DNA of 64,000 nt from Peromyscus leucopus. Lineage: Eukaryota > Chordata > Mammalia > Rodentia > Cricetidae. Each line of letters opens with the position of its first letter. Positions within the stretch are counted from its first letter, which is position 1. The notes beneath the pieces are model-generated. The model worked only from the letters and a program-made list of their open reading frames with translations, did no database searches and had not been told where the DNA came from. Shown here one piece after another: positions 51,566-62,414 of the stretch. The stretch is taken from contig NC_051075.1 in NCBI RefSeq assembly GCF_004664715.2, positions 33,562,504 to 33,626,503 on the forward strand. Direction: 5' to 3'. Made by a program: the position numbers and the translations under genes.

Positions 51566-51626
51566 TACACACACATACACACACACACATATAAATATAT
51601 ATGTATGTATGTATGTATGTATGTGG
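51566..51626. repeat. (AC)n and (TATG)n microsatellite
   Basis: CA-rich repeats pass into ATAAATATATATGTATG and then a TATG run ending near 51624. Confidence 0.93.
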
Positions 51627-52435
51627 CATTGATCACAAACAAGAAGCATTTGTCAACATGATGAAAGGTGCTTTGACAGGCCAGCAGCTAACATTATAGT
51701 GCATACAGGAAAGCTAAAAGCCTTCTCTCTAAGATCTAAATCAAGACAGGGATGCCAGCTTTTACCACTTTGTCACATAGTGCTTGAAGTTCTATCCAGA
51801 GCCACCAGTCAAGACAAATAAATAAAAGTCATCCAAACTAGAAAAAAAAAGTCATATTCATGTTTGCGGATGACATGATCTTATGTAGAATAAAATTCAA
51901 ATGTTAATGCCCTAAACTAGAATTACTGAGTGAATTCGGTAATTTTCAAGATACAAAAATAAGTAAATATGTAAAAACCAGTAGTGTTTTCAGAGAAGAG
52001 AATAGTTCATTTGTAGTAGCTCAAAAGTACATATGGCCTGATGGTGACGGCACATGCCTTTAATCCCAGCAACTCATGAGGCAGGCAGATCTCTGTGAGT
52101 TCAAAGTCAGCCTGGTCTACAAAGAGGTAGGTCTAGGACAGCCAAAGATGTTGTACAGAGAAAAAAAAAACGAACAAAAAAAAGGACATACTGTAAAGAA
52201 ATTAAACCAAAGTGAAAAATCTCTAGACAAGAACTATAAAACATCAATGAAAGAAATTGAAGATGACTCCAATTCTTTTGTGACTTTGGAAGATAACATA
52301 CTGGAAGAACCATGTCATTAAAATTCTATAACACATAAGATCATCTACAGATTCAATGTGATCCCTCTGGGGGAAAAAAAAAAAGAATAAACATGATATT
52401 CTTCTCAGAACTAGAAAAACAGTTCTATGATTTAG
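51627..52435 (+). mobile_element. Old LINE-1 ORF2 fragment, split by a B1
   Basis: 51627-52034 holds RT-domain text, with AAGACAGGGATGCCAGCTTT and TTTGCGGATGACATGATC, coding F-A-D-D-M at 51863-51877. The text resumes after the B1 at 52183 with GAAAGAAATTGAAGATGACT. Frames are broken throughout. Confidence 0.75.
52035..52182 (+). mobile_element. B1 SINE, sense, inserted in L1
   Basis: GGCCTGATGGTGACGGCACA, GCCTTTAATCCCAGCAACTC and AAGTCAGCCTGGTCTACAAA give a well-preserved sense B1. It ends in an A-rich tail with a CG interruption at 52171-52182. Confidence 0.9.
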
Positions 52436-52439
52436 TATT

Positions 52440-52680
52440 GAATAGGAGTGGGGTAGGAGGCCAGTTCGGTCCCATGCTTTGTTGGCACTCATGGGAGCCT
52501 GCCCCTTGCTGAACAGAAACAGAGGAGAAGTGGATGAAATGGGAATGGGGCGGGGGGGGGGGGATAGGGGGGATAGGGGGGATGGAACAGGAGGACAGGA
52601 GGGAGGGGAAACTGCAGCTTGGATGTAAAGTAAATGAAAAAAATTCATTAATAAAATTAATTAATAAAAAAAGAAAAAGG
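52440..52680 (+). mobile_element. LINE-1 3' UTR end, sense
   Basis: The block from GAATAGGAGTGGGGTAGGAG through GAGCCTGCCCCTTGCTGAAC to the G-rich tract and ATTAATAAAATTAATTAATA is a 5'-truncated rodent L1 3' end. It follows directly after a different, older L1 piece. Confidence 0.75.
52541..52583 (+). other. G-rich tract, potential G-quadruplex
   Basis: Five runs of at least four G occur within 43 bp (GGGG, G12, then GGGGGG twice, plus a leading GGG), separated by AT or ATA. This is the polypurine part of the L1 3' UTR. Confidence 0.85.
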
Positions 52681-52689
52681 AAAGAAAAG

Positions 52690-52895
52690 GAGTGGTAGAC
52701 TGCTCACCTAGTATGCAGAAAGCTCCTCATTGGCTTCTCAGCAGAGCATGATCCTGAACCAGGCGTTGCTGAACATGCCAGCAATCTCATTACTAGGAAG
52801 GTATAGGAATATCAGAAGGTCAAGGTCATCCTTGGCTATACAGTAAGCCTGGGAAACAAGAGACTCTGCCTCTGGAAACAACAAAACAAAGCAAA
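52690..52895 (+). mobile_element. B1-ID composite SINE, sense
   Basis: The ID-like head GTGGTAGACTGCTCACCTAG is followed by a B1-like body (CAGCAATCTCATTACTAGGA, CAAGGTCATCCTTGGCTATA, GAGACTCTGCCTCTGG) and a CAAAA-rich tail. Confidence 0.7.
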
Positions 52896-53713
52896 TAAGC
52901 AGGAAAAAAAAGGCAAAATAAGCAGAAAAAAAAACCATGAAATATTGGCCGTTTGAGAAGGCATGTATATTTAAACAATTAAGCATTGCACATCAAATAT
53001 AACATTCATTCATGTGCACATTTTTATGCTTTGTGTGTCAGTTAAAAATTAATTTGAAAGTTGAAAAAGGCATCATTCAAGGTTGTGAGTTTTTCATTCA
53101 ATGAGTATATCTGACCTAGATCTGCAAGTAAATTCTAGCAAAGGCTATGAGGCTTATTTACCACATAAATGATAGGGATTTGACTCCATATTGCAAGTGA
53201 TATTATATATTCTGAAGTGAACATGAGCTAGTACATGAAGAAATGCTTCATTCTGATTCAAGGTTCTTGTAAAATCTTAATAATTGAATAAGTTATTTAT
53301 GAAACTTAAACTATCCAAATTCTTCAGTCTAACACTATTTTCATTAAATCTTTACCAAAAGGATCTGAAGCCCTTGAAGAACTTAACTCTAATTAAATAC
53401 AAACTAATCCAGTTTCAGATTCTGTCGCTGGGCCTTGATGTTGAAAGTGAATATTCAATTGAAGGTAACTTTCAATTCACCTTCTGAAGTTGGAAAAGAA
53501 AGAAAATGAGCTGGCTTTTCTCTAATGTTTGGTGATTTCTCTGTCTGCCTCTAAAACATCTAAAGGCAGTCTTTATAAGTTTTAAAAAAAAATGATTCTA
53601 AGTAATCTTGAAAAATAAGATAATTTTAAGTAAGAAAGTGGAAGGGAAAAGTTCACATCTAAAGCTACAAAAAATCATTTTTGATGCATTTTCCAGTGAG
53701 AGGAGAAAATGGC
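52896..53713. other. Unrecognised AT-rich sequence
   Basis: Nothing assignable. The open frame at 53284-53487 has no features. Confidence 0.4.
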
Positions 53714-53715
53714 TG

Positions 53716-53874
53716 CTTTTTTTTTTTTTTTTTCTTTTTGGTTTTTTGAACCAGGGTTTCTCTGTGTAGTTTTGGTGCCTGTCCTGAATCTCACTCTTTC
53801 GACAAGGCTGCCCTCAAACTCACAGAGTTCCACCTGGCTCTGCCTCCCAAGTGCTGGGATTAAAGGTATGTGCC
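53716..53874 (-). mobile_element. B1 SINE, antisense, with T-run tail
   Basis: It opens with T18 at 53716-53733 (the A-tail in reverse). It then carries CCAGGGTTTCTCTGTGTAGT, CAAACTCACAGAGTTCCACC and GTGCTGGGATTAAAGG. It is well preserved and relatively young. Confidence 0.93.
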
Positions 53875-54613
53875 TTTTTTCATCCTTACCTGTTCATCCT
53901 TTCCTGAGTGCAGTGATCCCGACCAAGCTCAGGGATGCATTTTTCTGCATAGCACCAGTAAACTACCTGTACATTCTTTCTCTTCAAGAGAACACCTACA
54001 CTGATCTGCTCAATCTATGTACTCTTCACCATTGCATCTTTCCCCCAGATTATCTCATCTAATATTTTCATATTACTACATTGATGTTATGCACTTGCTA
54101 CAGTTCCCACACATCTCATCCAGGGGCATGTTACTGATGTGAAACCAAACAGCATCAATTGGTTGCTGTGTCCCAGGTTTATCATCTGTAAAATTACTAG
54201 TTCTGTACTCTGTGTTTGTAAATAGATGGCAGGAGATGCTTTGGCACTATACATATATCTAGTAAAGCATCTCTTTTCAAAATTTGCATAAGCACAGTAT
54301 AATATCTTAAAACTGAGAATTATTTCTGTGCTATTAGAATAGAAAATTTTCATTTAAATATTTCTTTTTTCTCCTAAATGGATTTATTCTCTAATGCAGA
54401 ACTATCTCTTCTTCCACTTTTTCTTCTCATTTTCATGCATGTCTGTTGAACACAGGGATAGTCATGCCATTCCCTTGTTCCTTGCATTATCCTAGATGTA
54501 TTATCACCCTTTTACTTTTTTGCACCAATTGCTCTCGTTAGGTCAATGGAGCTCTTTCAGTTTCCTGTGACCTCTTCAAGCATCATCATCCTTTTAGAAG
54601 CATTTCTTTACCT
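53875..54613. other. Unrecognised sequence
   Basis: No family recognised between the B1 and the LTR. Confidence 0.4.
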
Positions 54614-54921
54614 TGTAGTGGGTAGCCATTTCAGCTTTGATCTGGAAGTTCCAACCCCCATTGAGGCTTTGGTAATGGTCATGCCTACAAGGTGGGACTG
54701 AGGGAGGACACTGAAGACCCGAGATCTGGATGGGCCAGATCTCTTGGTTCTTGGACTCTGGACGCTGCAGGTAGCCCGAGCAGAATTCTCCAGAGAACAC
54801 CGCCGGACTATGCTACACCTTTTCCCAGACCCTGTTACCTATCCCTTCACTTGTAAGTTACCCCACAAAAATAAACCTCTCTTTTAACTACGTGGAGTGG
54901 CCTTAATAATTTCAACCAATA
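54614..54921 (+). mobile_element. Solo LTR, GC-rich, sense
   Basis: It starts TGTAGTGGGTAGCCATTTC and holds GGTGGGACTGAGGGAGGACA and CTGGATGGGCCAGATCTCTT. AATAAA lies at 54870-54875 near the 3' end. TTACCT occurs at 54608-54613 and 54922-54927, a likely 6-bp duplication, although the 3' edge reads ATA rather than CA. I recognise it as a rodent ERV LTR but cannot name it. Confidence 0.7.
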
Positions 54922-54927
54922 TTACCT

Positions 54928-56079
54928 TTTAGAAACAAAAGTACGGCTAAATCATCTTGTAGATTTCCTTTCCTTGGCCTCGAATCAAATACTTCTCCAA
55001 AGAGCTCAATATGCTTTAACTAAAGAATCTTTAACATTCAGACAACTTGATCTTCTGGGATATCATTATCTCTAGGACTTCTCTGTAGAGAAAGCTTTGG
55101 CTAAGGATAAATATGTAAGACATATTTATATCATTTATTTTTCTCTAATGACAAGAAAACAGACTCTTCTGTGTACAATTTATTTTTCAATGCACTATAC
55201 AAATAGTCTTCTTTTTCTTAACCTATATGCATTTAATAAACAAATGACTAGTTATTAGGTTAAGGGCCTGTCTCTTTAAGACACTGGTAACTATAAGCAG
55301 CCAGATCTTGAAGTCTGAAGAAATCAGGCCCCACTCCTCTCCAACTCCCTCTCTTTAAGATGGGAGGTTAAGAAGGTGTGTTGTGCTGTGGTTTTCAGTC
55401 CCTAATTTGGGGTCTTCCCAGTACCTCATTTTCCCCATGCTTCTTATCCCATAGGCTAGCCCAGACTAAATCACACAATGAAAAATTCCCTGCCAGTCCC
55501 TGAATGAATATAACAGTAAGCTATTTCCCTCATCTGGTCTTTGACAGCTCTCTCTTTCCCTTTTCCTTTCAGCTATCCATTTTAATGAAGCTCCTTTCCA
55601 GGTTCTAAAAAGAAGCTTACATTTCCCTTAATTGATTCATTCATGTTGTCTCAAGAGCCTTCTTCAAAGCATTATTGTGGTTTCCACTGTTCTAAGACCC
55701 TTTCTACTAATGAAGCTTATTCTTGAATGGTAATTTTGTGCCAGCTCCTGTCCTGAACCAACGTGCCAGCTCCTTCTCTTGTTTCTAACACTAACAGTTG
55801 GATATGAACAGAAAGGCTTAGAAAGCAGTTATCACCATGGCCATTTGGTAAAACAGCAGAAGTAGCTGCCTCTTCCACTCGAGGTCCGATAAAATCCAAG
55901 CCTTGTGTTTTGAGTTTATGGTTCTCTAATGGATAGTTCCATATCTATGTGACCTATGGTTAAACTCAGTGGATCACAAAACAGACAGACATGAACATGA
56001 GGAAGATGCTTGTAAGGAAGGAAAAGGGGAGGTTGGCAGGAGTGGGTGGAGATAAGAGAGAGTGAAAGTAATCATAATG

Positions 56080-56080
<1 letters not shown>
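54928..56080. other. Unrecognised sequence
   Basis: The segment near 55260-55560 is GC-richer and may be an old LTR, but I have no firm match. The open frame at 55717-55899 (minus) is unsupported. Confidence 0.35.
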
Positions 56081-56118
<38 letters not shown>

Positions 56119-56123
56119 TATAT
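56081..56123. repeat. (TA)n microsatellite
   Basis: Two TA runs separated by a TG step, self-complementary. Confidence 0.96.
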
Positions 56124-56435
56124 GCATGAAATTGCTAAAAACAGTTTGAGAAATTTTCTTGTTAGCCATTCATGTGTTCTGAATATGACATTTAGTGTTT
56201 TTTTTTTACTTTTATCATTTTGCCTTTTGCAGAAGGTAATGTGTGTAGAACATATGATATGTAGATAAACTATCTTCCATAAGAGGAAATTTTGTACTGA
56301 TGGGGACATATGGCAATGCTTGGAGACACATTATTGACAAGCTGGAGGAGGAGATGCTACTAGCATCCAGTGGGTAGAGCTGAGGAATGTTGTGAAAGGA
56401 ATTATAATATATTGTTGTTGTTGTTGTTTCTTCTC
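56124..56435. other. Unrecognised sequence with short (TTG)n
   Basis: There is a short TTG run at about 56412-56427. Otherwise nothing is assignable. Confidence 0.5.
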
Positions 56436-56528
56436 TTTTGGGGTGCCTGCCACCCAGCTCCCAAATAAATTATTCATGGAGGCTTATTCTTAATTATAAT
56501 GCCCAGCCTTAACTTGGCTTAGTTTCCT
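56436..56528 (-). mobile_element. ERV LTR fragment, antisense
   Basis: CACCCAGCTCCCAAATAAAT, GAGGCTTATTCTTAATTATA and TGCCCAGCCTTAACTTGGCT are the reverse of the 3' part of the 43240-43707 LTR. Only about 90 bp remain. Confidence 0.75.
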
Positions 56529-56789
56529 ATGAAATATATCTTTAGAAAAATTTATATGTGAATTTGATCAATCATCAAATTTTTAGTAGGTAGGCAGAAT
56601 TATTTTTATCATAAAATGTGTAATTTAGCTGTTAATAATATCAGTGTATTATTAGGATGAGAAGTAATAACATAAAATAGGACTTAAAGAGCAATTGTTT
56701 ATCTTAAAACTTTATTCATGGCATGGCATGAGTGGCAGGTACCATGATTGTTGAGAAGCAAATTAAACTGGATGTTCAAGAGTAATATT
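56529..56789. other. Unrecognised sequence
   Basis: Nothing assignable. Confidence 0.4.
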
Positions 56790-56831
56790 CTTTAAAAAAA
56801 AAAAAAGAAGAGAAAGAAAGAAAGAAGGGAA

Positions 56832-56865
<34 letters not shown>

Positions 56866-56866
56866 G

Positions 56867-56897
<31 letters not shown>

Positions 56898-56925
56898 AAG
56901 AAGAAAGAAAGAAAAGAGAAAAGAA
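56790..56925. repeat. A-run and (GAAA)n microsatellite
   Basis: An A-run is followed by GAAA/GGAA repeats with GAGA interruptions. It is almost purely purine on the plus strand over about 135 bp, so triplex formation is possible. Confidence 0.95.
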
Positions 56926-57451
56926 ATCATTTCCTTTCTAAATTATTATTGCTAACTTCAGGAGAAGATGGAATGAAAAAAAATTAATTCAACCTTGCAT
57001 GTTACCTTGCTACCTCAAATGTGATGATAAATCTATGACTTTTATTCAGTAATGACTAGATCTCTGAAAAAGTGAGTGTTTGCATATCCCAGACACTGAT
57101 AACAACATTTCAGGGACCTGTGTGAAGAAATGTGCTGTGATGAAAGTGTCCAGACACAGAAGGAAAGAGATTCTTACACAATTTCTGAGCAGAAAATTGA
57201 TTTTAAGAAATCATGATTGTATCTATTATTTTAGCCAGCACACTTGTCTGATTCAGTGGTCCTGTTTAGGATCATGAAGAACCTAGACTAGCTCTACCCA
57301 TTGAGAACAAAACTATTAGAAGTAATCTTGCTAAATATTTTAACTACTATTATACATGTATATGTATATTTATTTTTATTAATTGACATTATCATGTAAA
57401 TACATCATTTGCTCTTCCCTTTCCTCCCTTTAACCCCTCCCATATACTCCT
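56926..57451. other. Unrecognised sequence
   Basis: The last 100 bp (TTTATTTTTATTAATTGACA, then C-rich blocks) could be a short antisense L1 3' end. This is not secure. Confidence 0.35.
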
Positions 57452-57806
57452 TGTCTTAGGTAAGATTTCTATTGCTGTGAAGAGACACCATGACCAAGGC
57501 AATCCTTATATAAGGAAGTGTTTAACTGGGGGCTTGCTTATGGTTTCAGAGGGTTTGTACATTATCATTATAATGGGGAGTGTGGCATCAAGAAGGCAGG
57601 CATGTTGCTGGAGCAGTACCTGAGAATTTTACATCCTGAAGCCACGGGCATGGCCTTTTGAAAACTCAAATCCCACCCCCCAGTGACACACTTCCTCCAA
57701 TAAGGTCATACCTCCTAAACATTCTAATTCTATCAAATCCTATCTGAGAGTTCCACTCCCTGGTGACTAAGCATACAACTATATGAGCTTACGGAGGCCA
57801 TTCTTA
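57452..57806 (-). mobile_element. MaLR LTR (ORR1/MT-like), antisense
   Basis: It starts TGTCTTAGGTAAGATTTCTA, then GAAGAGACACCATGACCAAG, GTGACACACTTCCTCCAATA, and ends near GGAGGCCATTCTTAG. That is almost the whole antisense LTR, with the outer 10-15 bp at the right missing. Confidence 0.85.
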
Positions 57807-57814
57807 GAGTAATT

Positions 57815-58030
57815 TTAAGTGTCAACTTTACTCAATTAAAGGAATTGTTAAAAACTGGCAGAATGTGATACACATCATCTAGGAGGATTTTTCAGAGAAG
57901 ACTGGTTTGTATTTTAGTGGACAAAGTTGGGAAGACAAGACCTCGTTGTGGGAGACAGTCCAACAGGTCTGGGGTCCAAATAGAATAAAAACAGGGAGAG
58001 AAAAAGTTTGCTTTCTTTCTCTTTCTTGTG
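57815..58030 (+). mobile_element. Old MLT1-like LTR fragment, sense
   Basis: AAGTGTCAACTTTACTCAAT, CATCATCTAGGAGG and CTGGGGTCCAAATAGAATAA resemble the central part of old mammalian MaLR LTRs. It is truncated at the TG/TCTG microsatellite. Confidence 0.4.
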
Positions 58031-58041
58031 GAACTGAATAC

Positions 58042-58126
<85 letters not shown>

Positions 58127-58127
58127 T
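58042..58127. repeat. Compound (TG)n(TCTG)n microsatellite
   Basis: A TG run at 58042-58087 changes into about ten TCTG units to 58127. Confidence 0.97.
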
Positions 58128-58129
58128 TT

Positions 58130-58213
58130 GTCTGTCCTGGATCTCTCTCTGTAGACCAGGCTGGCCTCGAACTCACAGAGATCCTCCTGGCTCTGCCTCC
58201 CACCGCCCGGCAC
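58130..58213 (-). mobile_element. B1 fragment, antisense
   Basis: CTGTAGACCAGGCTGGCCTC, GAACTCACAGAGATCCTCC and CTGGCTCTGCCTCCCACC form a well-preserved antisense B1 body. It lacks its tail end, which is replaced by the microsatellite. Confidence 0.85.
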
Positions 58214-58405
58214 TTTGTTCCTCCTGCAGTTGTGATGCAGGAGTCTTTAGTACAATGAGACCTTTCACAGTACAGCTGTGGATGACTCAAGGGTGTAAGA
58301 TGCCAGACACAGTTATCAGTGGTCAGCCTACCAACAGTGAGTTAGTGAGAAGATTAATGACATGGACTCCCAAGGCCATATGAGAAGGAGAATGAAGCAT
58401 TAATC

Positions 58406-58654
58406 AGAATTATTACAGGGACTGAAAAGGCCAGTGGATAAGAACCCTTGCTTTTGCAGAGGACCTGGGTTTAGTTCCCACCCACATGGTGGCTCACAAT
58501 CAACTGTAACTGCAGTTCCATGGAATATGATGCCTTCTTCTGTTCTCTGTGGTCACCAGGCACCACACGACACATGTACAGACATGCAGGCAAAATACTC
58601 ATCCACACAAAACAAAACTAAACAAATATTTTTTTTAAAAAAGAATTATTACAG
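58406..58654 (+). mobile_element. B3-type SINE with target-site duplication
   Basis: 58419-58641 is a sense B3, with GCAGAGGACCTGGGTTTAGT, CCACATGGTGGCTCACAATC and ATGCCTTCTTCTGTTCTCTG. The tail is A-rich. AGAATTATTACAG (13 bp) flanks it at 58406-58418 and 58642-58654. Confidence 0.92.
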
Positions 58655-59835
58655 AGAAGTGAAAAATTTAAGGAATTAATGAAATGTGAAAGTCCTGAGA
58701 GTGTGTGTGTGTGTGGGGGGGGGTGGATTCCAGGAAAAGAAAAATGTCATTGAGTTTTCTTTGTTTACGGGATTTACAGGGACAGAAACTGGATCAACCC
58801 TAAAGTACTTGCTATTGAGATTAATTACTTCCCTGGGCTTATCATCTGTGGGTCAGTGAAGGACCCACACACGTTATGAATGCCTCCCCCTAGCCCAAGG
58901 AGGGAGAAGGCCATGTGCTGTGTTGTTCTATCCCTGCCCAAAGTTAAAGATAACTGAATCCTTTTGTCTACCTCTGATTCCAACTCTGATCTTTTAGTCA
59001 CTTGGCCATCATGACCACATTCTGACCTTGCAGATGCCACAAATACTGGTCTAACAACTGTTTCTTAGTCATTTACATGATCAGTTTATAGCCTTATCAT
59101 GGAAGAGAATGAACTCTATGCTGGCCGCTGAGTTGTAGCTGGGACCTCTTGTGGCTATCTCAAATTTAGCTCTATGTCTACCAGTGGTCTGAGGTAGTCT
59201 CCAGGATGGAAGCTTCTTGTTACCAGTCATCTTTACTTAAAATTCAAGGTGTAACAGCGATCTAAATTAGAAGGAAGAATAAATGAAAAGACAGTAACTC
59301 CTCACATATGTTACTCTAAAGTTGTAGACTGGGTGACCTGGCCTGCTGTCACTAGCTCAGATCCCTTACTACCTTCTAATCTGTCAGCCCAGCTATCATA
59401 TCCAATGACAAGCCATCTTATTCATCTTCCCAGGTGTTTTTCTCAGAGTCTCAGATCTTGCCATATTATGCCTTAATCTTTTTTTTTTTAATCCCAGCCT
59501 ATGCTCTCACTACAACACATGTGAGCAACTTACAGTATTGTCTGTGGTCCCTCTTCCTTACAATGGCAGGGTGCCATATTCTGAATCACTTAGACATTCG
59601 TCCTCTAGGTCTTCTGGCTTTAGGAATCCAGGACAAGTAGCAGTGGTCTCCTGGGTTCTCAGGATTTGGGACTTGGACTGATAATTACAATGGGCTTGTG
59701 TAGCTTTCTGATTCTCAGGCTCGCAGGATTTGTCTAAGCACATGGACATTGATTCTGTTTTGCTGGAGAACCTGGCCTCATTCAAACACTTTAGATGTGT
59801 TTGTGTTTCTGCCTTGGAAGCTTGGTCTTAAGTCT
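58655..59835. other. Unrecognised sequence
   Basis: A short TG run with a G9 end lies at about 58700-58725. No repeat family or gene was recognised otherwise. Confidence 0.4.
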
Positions 59836-60258
59836 TGTGCTGGCTAGTTTTCTGTCAACTTGACACAAGCCATAGCTGTTTGGAAAGAAAGAAATTTAAT
59901 TAAGAAAACACCCCCACCAGATTGGCTTGCAGGAAAGTCTGAGGTGCATTTTCTTGATTCCTGATTGATATGGGAAGACCTAATTCACGTACGCAATGCC
60001 AAACCCTGGGCTGGGATTCCTGGAAGCTCTAAAAAAAAAAAAAAAAAAAAAAAAAGCAGACTAAACAAGCCTTGAGGGGAATGCCAGCTAGTGGCACTCC
60101 CCCATGGCTTCTGTATCAGTTTCTGACTCAAGGTTCTCATCTTTCGTTCTTGCCCTGCCTTCTCTAAGTGATGGACTGTCACCCAAAAGCATAAGCTGAT
60201 AATCCTTTCCTCCCCAAGTTGCTTTTGGTCTTGATATTTTATCACAATAATGGTGACA
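59836..60258 (+). mobile_element. Rodent LTR-like repeat with A25 run
   Basis: It begins TGTGCTGGCTAGTTTTCTG and GTCAACTTGACACAAGCC and ends near TTGCTTTTGGTCTTGATAT and TATCACAATAATGG. This is a very common rodent repeat that I recognise but cannot name; it resembles MaLR/ERVL LTRs. An A25 run at 60031-60055 sits where the element normally has a short TATAAGAAA-like stretch. Confidence 0.65.
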
Positions 60259-60884
60259 CCACAACAAGTCTACAGGTAGATGGTTGGAAATGAAAGATAG
60301 GTGTGGGTCGAAGCAAAGAAGATCCTCCGTGAAGCTATGTTGGCTTCTCACTGGCACCCAGCTGTGGGGCAGTGATAAGCCTGACTTCCAGGAGAAGTTG
60401 ACATTCATTATTATGTTTCTAAATATACAATGGCCTAGGAATCAAACAGCTGATAAATAGTTGATAGGATTTTAACAGGGGTGACAGTCAGGTGCTTCTT
60501 CATGCCGGCAAGTGGGTTATGTGGTCTAAGACTGTGTGAGAGACACAGTAACTCCTGACTATATCCGTTTCCAGAGAACATGATTGCTGCTTTATTCCTT
60601 CTAAATACTCTTAAAGCTCATCCCCAAATCCCATGTGACCAATCCTACTCAAGAGGCACAGAAGAGAAGGCATGTGGGGAAACAGTTCTTACTCAACTAA
60701 ATTGACCCCACGCAAAGACAACACAGAGAGAAAGCACTATGGAACAGAAGCTAGCAGAGTACTCTGAACCTCTGTTGAGTGTTTCTGGATAGGGATATTC
60801 TCAGGTGGTCAATTGTATCTAGTTGGCATTTCACCTCAGGTGCAGGGAAAGCATCAAATAGACAAGGGCCTGCTGGGTCCTTCC
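60259..60884. other. Unrecognised sequence
   Basis: Nothing assignable. Confidence 0.4.
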
Positions 60885-60885
60885 C

Positions 60886-61035
60886 GTGGTTTGAAAGAAA
60901 ATGACCCCCAACGGAAGTGGCACTATTAGGAGGTGTGGCCTTGTTAGAGGAAGTGTGTCATTGTGGGGGTGAGCTATGAGGTCTCCCATAGTCATATTTA
61001 TGGTTGCATCTCCCTATACTTCAGGATGCAGTATG
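60886..61035 (+). mobile_element. MaLR LTR 5' fragment (ORR1/MT-like), sense
   Basis: GTGGTTTGAAAGAAAATGAC, AAGTGGCACTATTAGGAGGT, GTGGCCTTGTTAGAGGAAGT and GTGTCATTGTGGGGGTG are the sense 5' part of an ORR1/MT-type LTR. The 3' part is lost or diverged. Confidence 0.85.
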
Positions 61036-61118
61036 CTGAATTTTTCTTCCACAAGCTGGATGACTTAGTAAGAGAAGACTGAGAAATTTGGAGACATCGA
61101 GAACAGATGAGTAATGCT

Positions 61119-61370
61119 GTGATTTAAATATGAGATGTTCACAACAGCTCGTGTTGTGGACATTTGGTCTCCAGCTGTAAATGCTATTGTGGGGAATTCT
61201 GGAAATTTTAGGTGATGAGGTCTTCCTGGAGAAAGCAGGCCACCAGATCCTTTCTGCTTCCTATCTGGCAGGTGCAGAAGCTTTCTGTCGCCAACTTCCA
61301 TTGTCATGATGTTGTGCCCAAGCACATGGAGCTAAGTGATCACAGACTGAACCCTTTGAAACTCTGAGAG
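61119..61370 (+). mobile_element. Older MaLR-type LTR, sense
   Basis: TGATTTAAATATGAGATGTT, GTTGTGGACATTTGGTCTCC and GATGAGGTCTTCCTGGAGAA, then CACAGACTGAACCCTTTGAA, follow the plan of a MaLR LTR (5' block, middle, and the CTGAACCC...CTCTGAG 3' block). It is more diverged than 60886-61035. Confidence 0.65.
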
Positions 61371-61384
61371 AACCCTATAGTGAG

Positions 61385-61680
61385 AAATCCAAGGGAGTCT
61401 GCTTAAGGGGTATAATGAATTTATTAGGACATAAATTAGAAAAGACAACTCACTAAAGACAATAAACAAATCGGCACAGGGTCCTCCATAGCTGAGGTCC
61501 TGTCCCACACTGTTCTGTTGCCTGAGTCAGTCGGCACCATCCAAGCCCACGAGGGAGAGAAGAGAGCAGCAAACATGCCTCTCAGGTCTTAAGGGTAGTC
61601 CCCAGGTCATGCCCCAGGGGCTGGTACTTCAAGGTCATAGGTGGAAAGGTATCCACTACAGAAGCCTTTCTTCCTTTGTG
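61385..61680 (-). mobile_element. Possible LTR-like element, antisense
   Basis: A GAATTTATTAGGACATAAAT left end (inverted AATAAA) is followed by a GC-rich body with GTCCTCCATAGCTGAGGTCC and CCCAGGTCATGCCCCAGGGG. The layout parallels 49430-49715. The termini are unresolved. Confidence 0.3.
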
Positions 61681-62139
61681 TTGTTCTGTCTGGAGTTAGA
61701 TCACAACAATGCAAAAACAACTACTATAAGGAGATACAAATGCCCAGATCCACCTGTAGGTTATCTTGCAGGATGAGGGTGAACATTTTGGCAGATGTGA
61801 TTTGAAAGCGACCATGAACACTAATAAGCAGTAAATTCCAAATAAGCAAATGGCTTCATACAATATCATATTCTTTAACCTACAACTTAGCTTATAGCAT
61901 TGATATTTGATCAAATGCCTGTGATAGCTTAGGCTAGACCAATGTTTTGTTCTTGGCTTTTGTAATAATAATAGCTCCAAACAGGGATATAACAAATATT
62001 TTATAAGCCTGATATATGCACCTGGGACTATTTTGTTGTTATGAACATGTCAGTGAGCAAGCAAATACAAATTCTTATATTTGGTCAAATTAAGAGAATA
62101 TCAAAAAAAACACAAAGGATGCATGAAGAATGGAGAGAA
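61681..62139. other. Unrecognised sequence
   Basis: Nothing assignable. The open frame at 61696-61995 (minus) shows no features. Confidence 0.4.
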
Positions 62140-62375
62140 AGATCTAGAGGCATTGTTCAGCAGTGGTGAGCACTTGCTGCTTGTGTAGAGGACCCTGGTT
62201 CAGCTCCCAACACCCACACGACACTCAACTCTCTTATTTATTATTGTTATTCTAGTTCCAGGGACTTGGATGCACTCTTCTGGCCTCTGTGGGCTACAGA
62301 TACACATGTAATATGCGTACACTCACACATTCAGGCAACTCATTCACGTAAAAATAAATAACCATTTTTTAAAGG
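62140..62375 (+). mobile_element. B3-type SINE, sense, with small insertion
   Basis: CAGTGGTGAGCACTTGCTGC, GAGGACCCTGGTTCAGCTCC and CTCTTCTGGCCTCTGTGGGC follow a sense B3 ending in TAAAAATAAATAACC. A short AT-rich block (TTATTTATTATTGTTATT, near 62236) appears to be inserted in the middle. Confidence 0.8.
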
Positions 62376-62414
62376 AGTAGGGGCATAAATTTGTATGTTT
62401 AGAGAAATATCATC

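Noticed and set aside
52244..52648. 134-codon minus-strand frame, proline-rich
   Set aside because: It crosses the junction of two L1 pieces and reads the G-rich 3' UTR in reverse, which gives artificial P/S runs.
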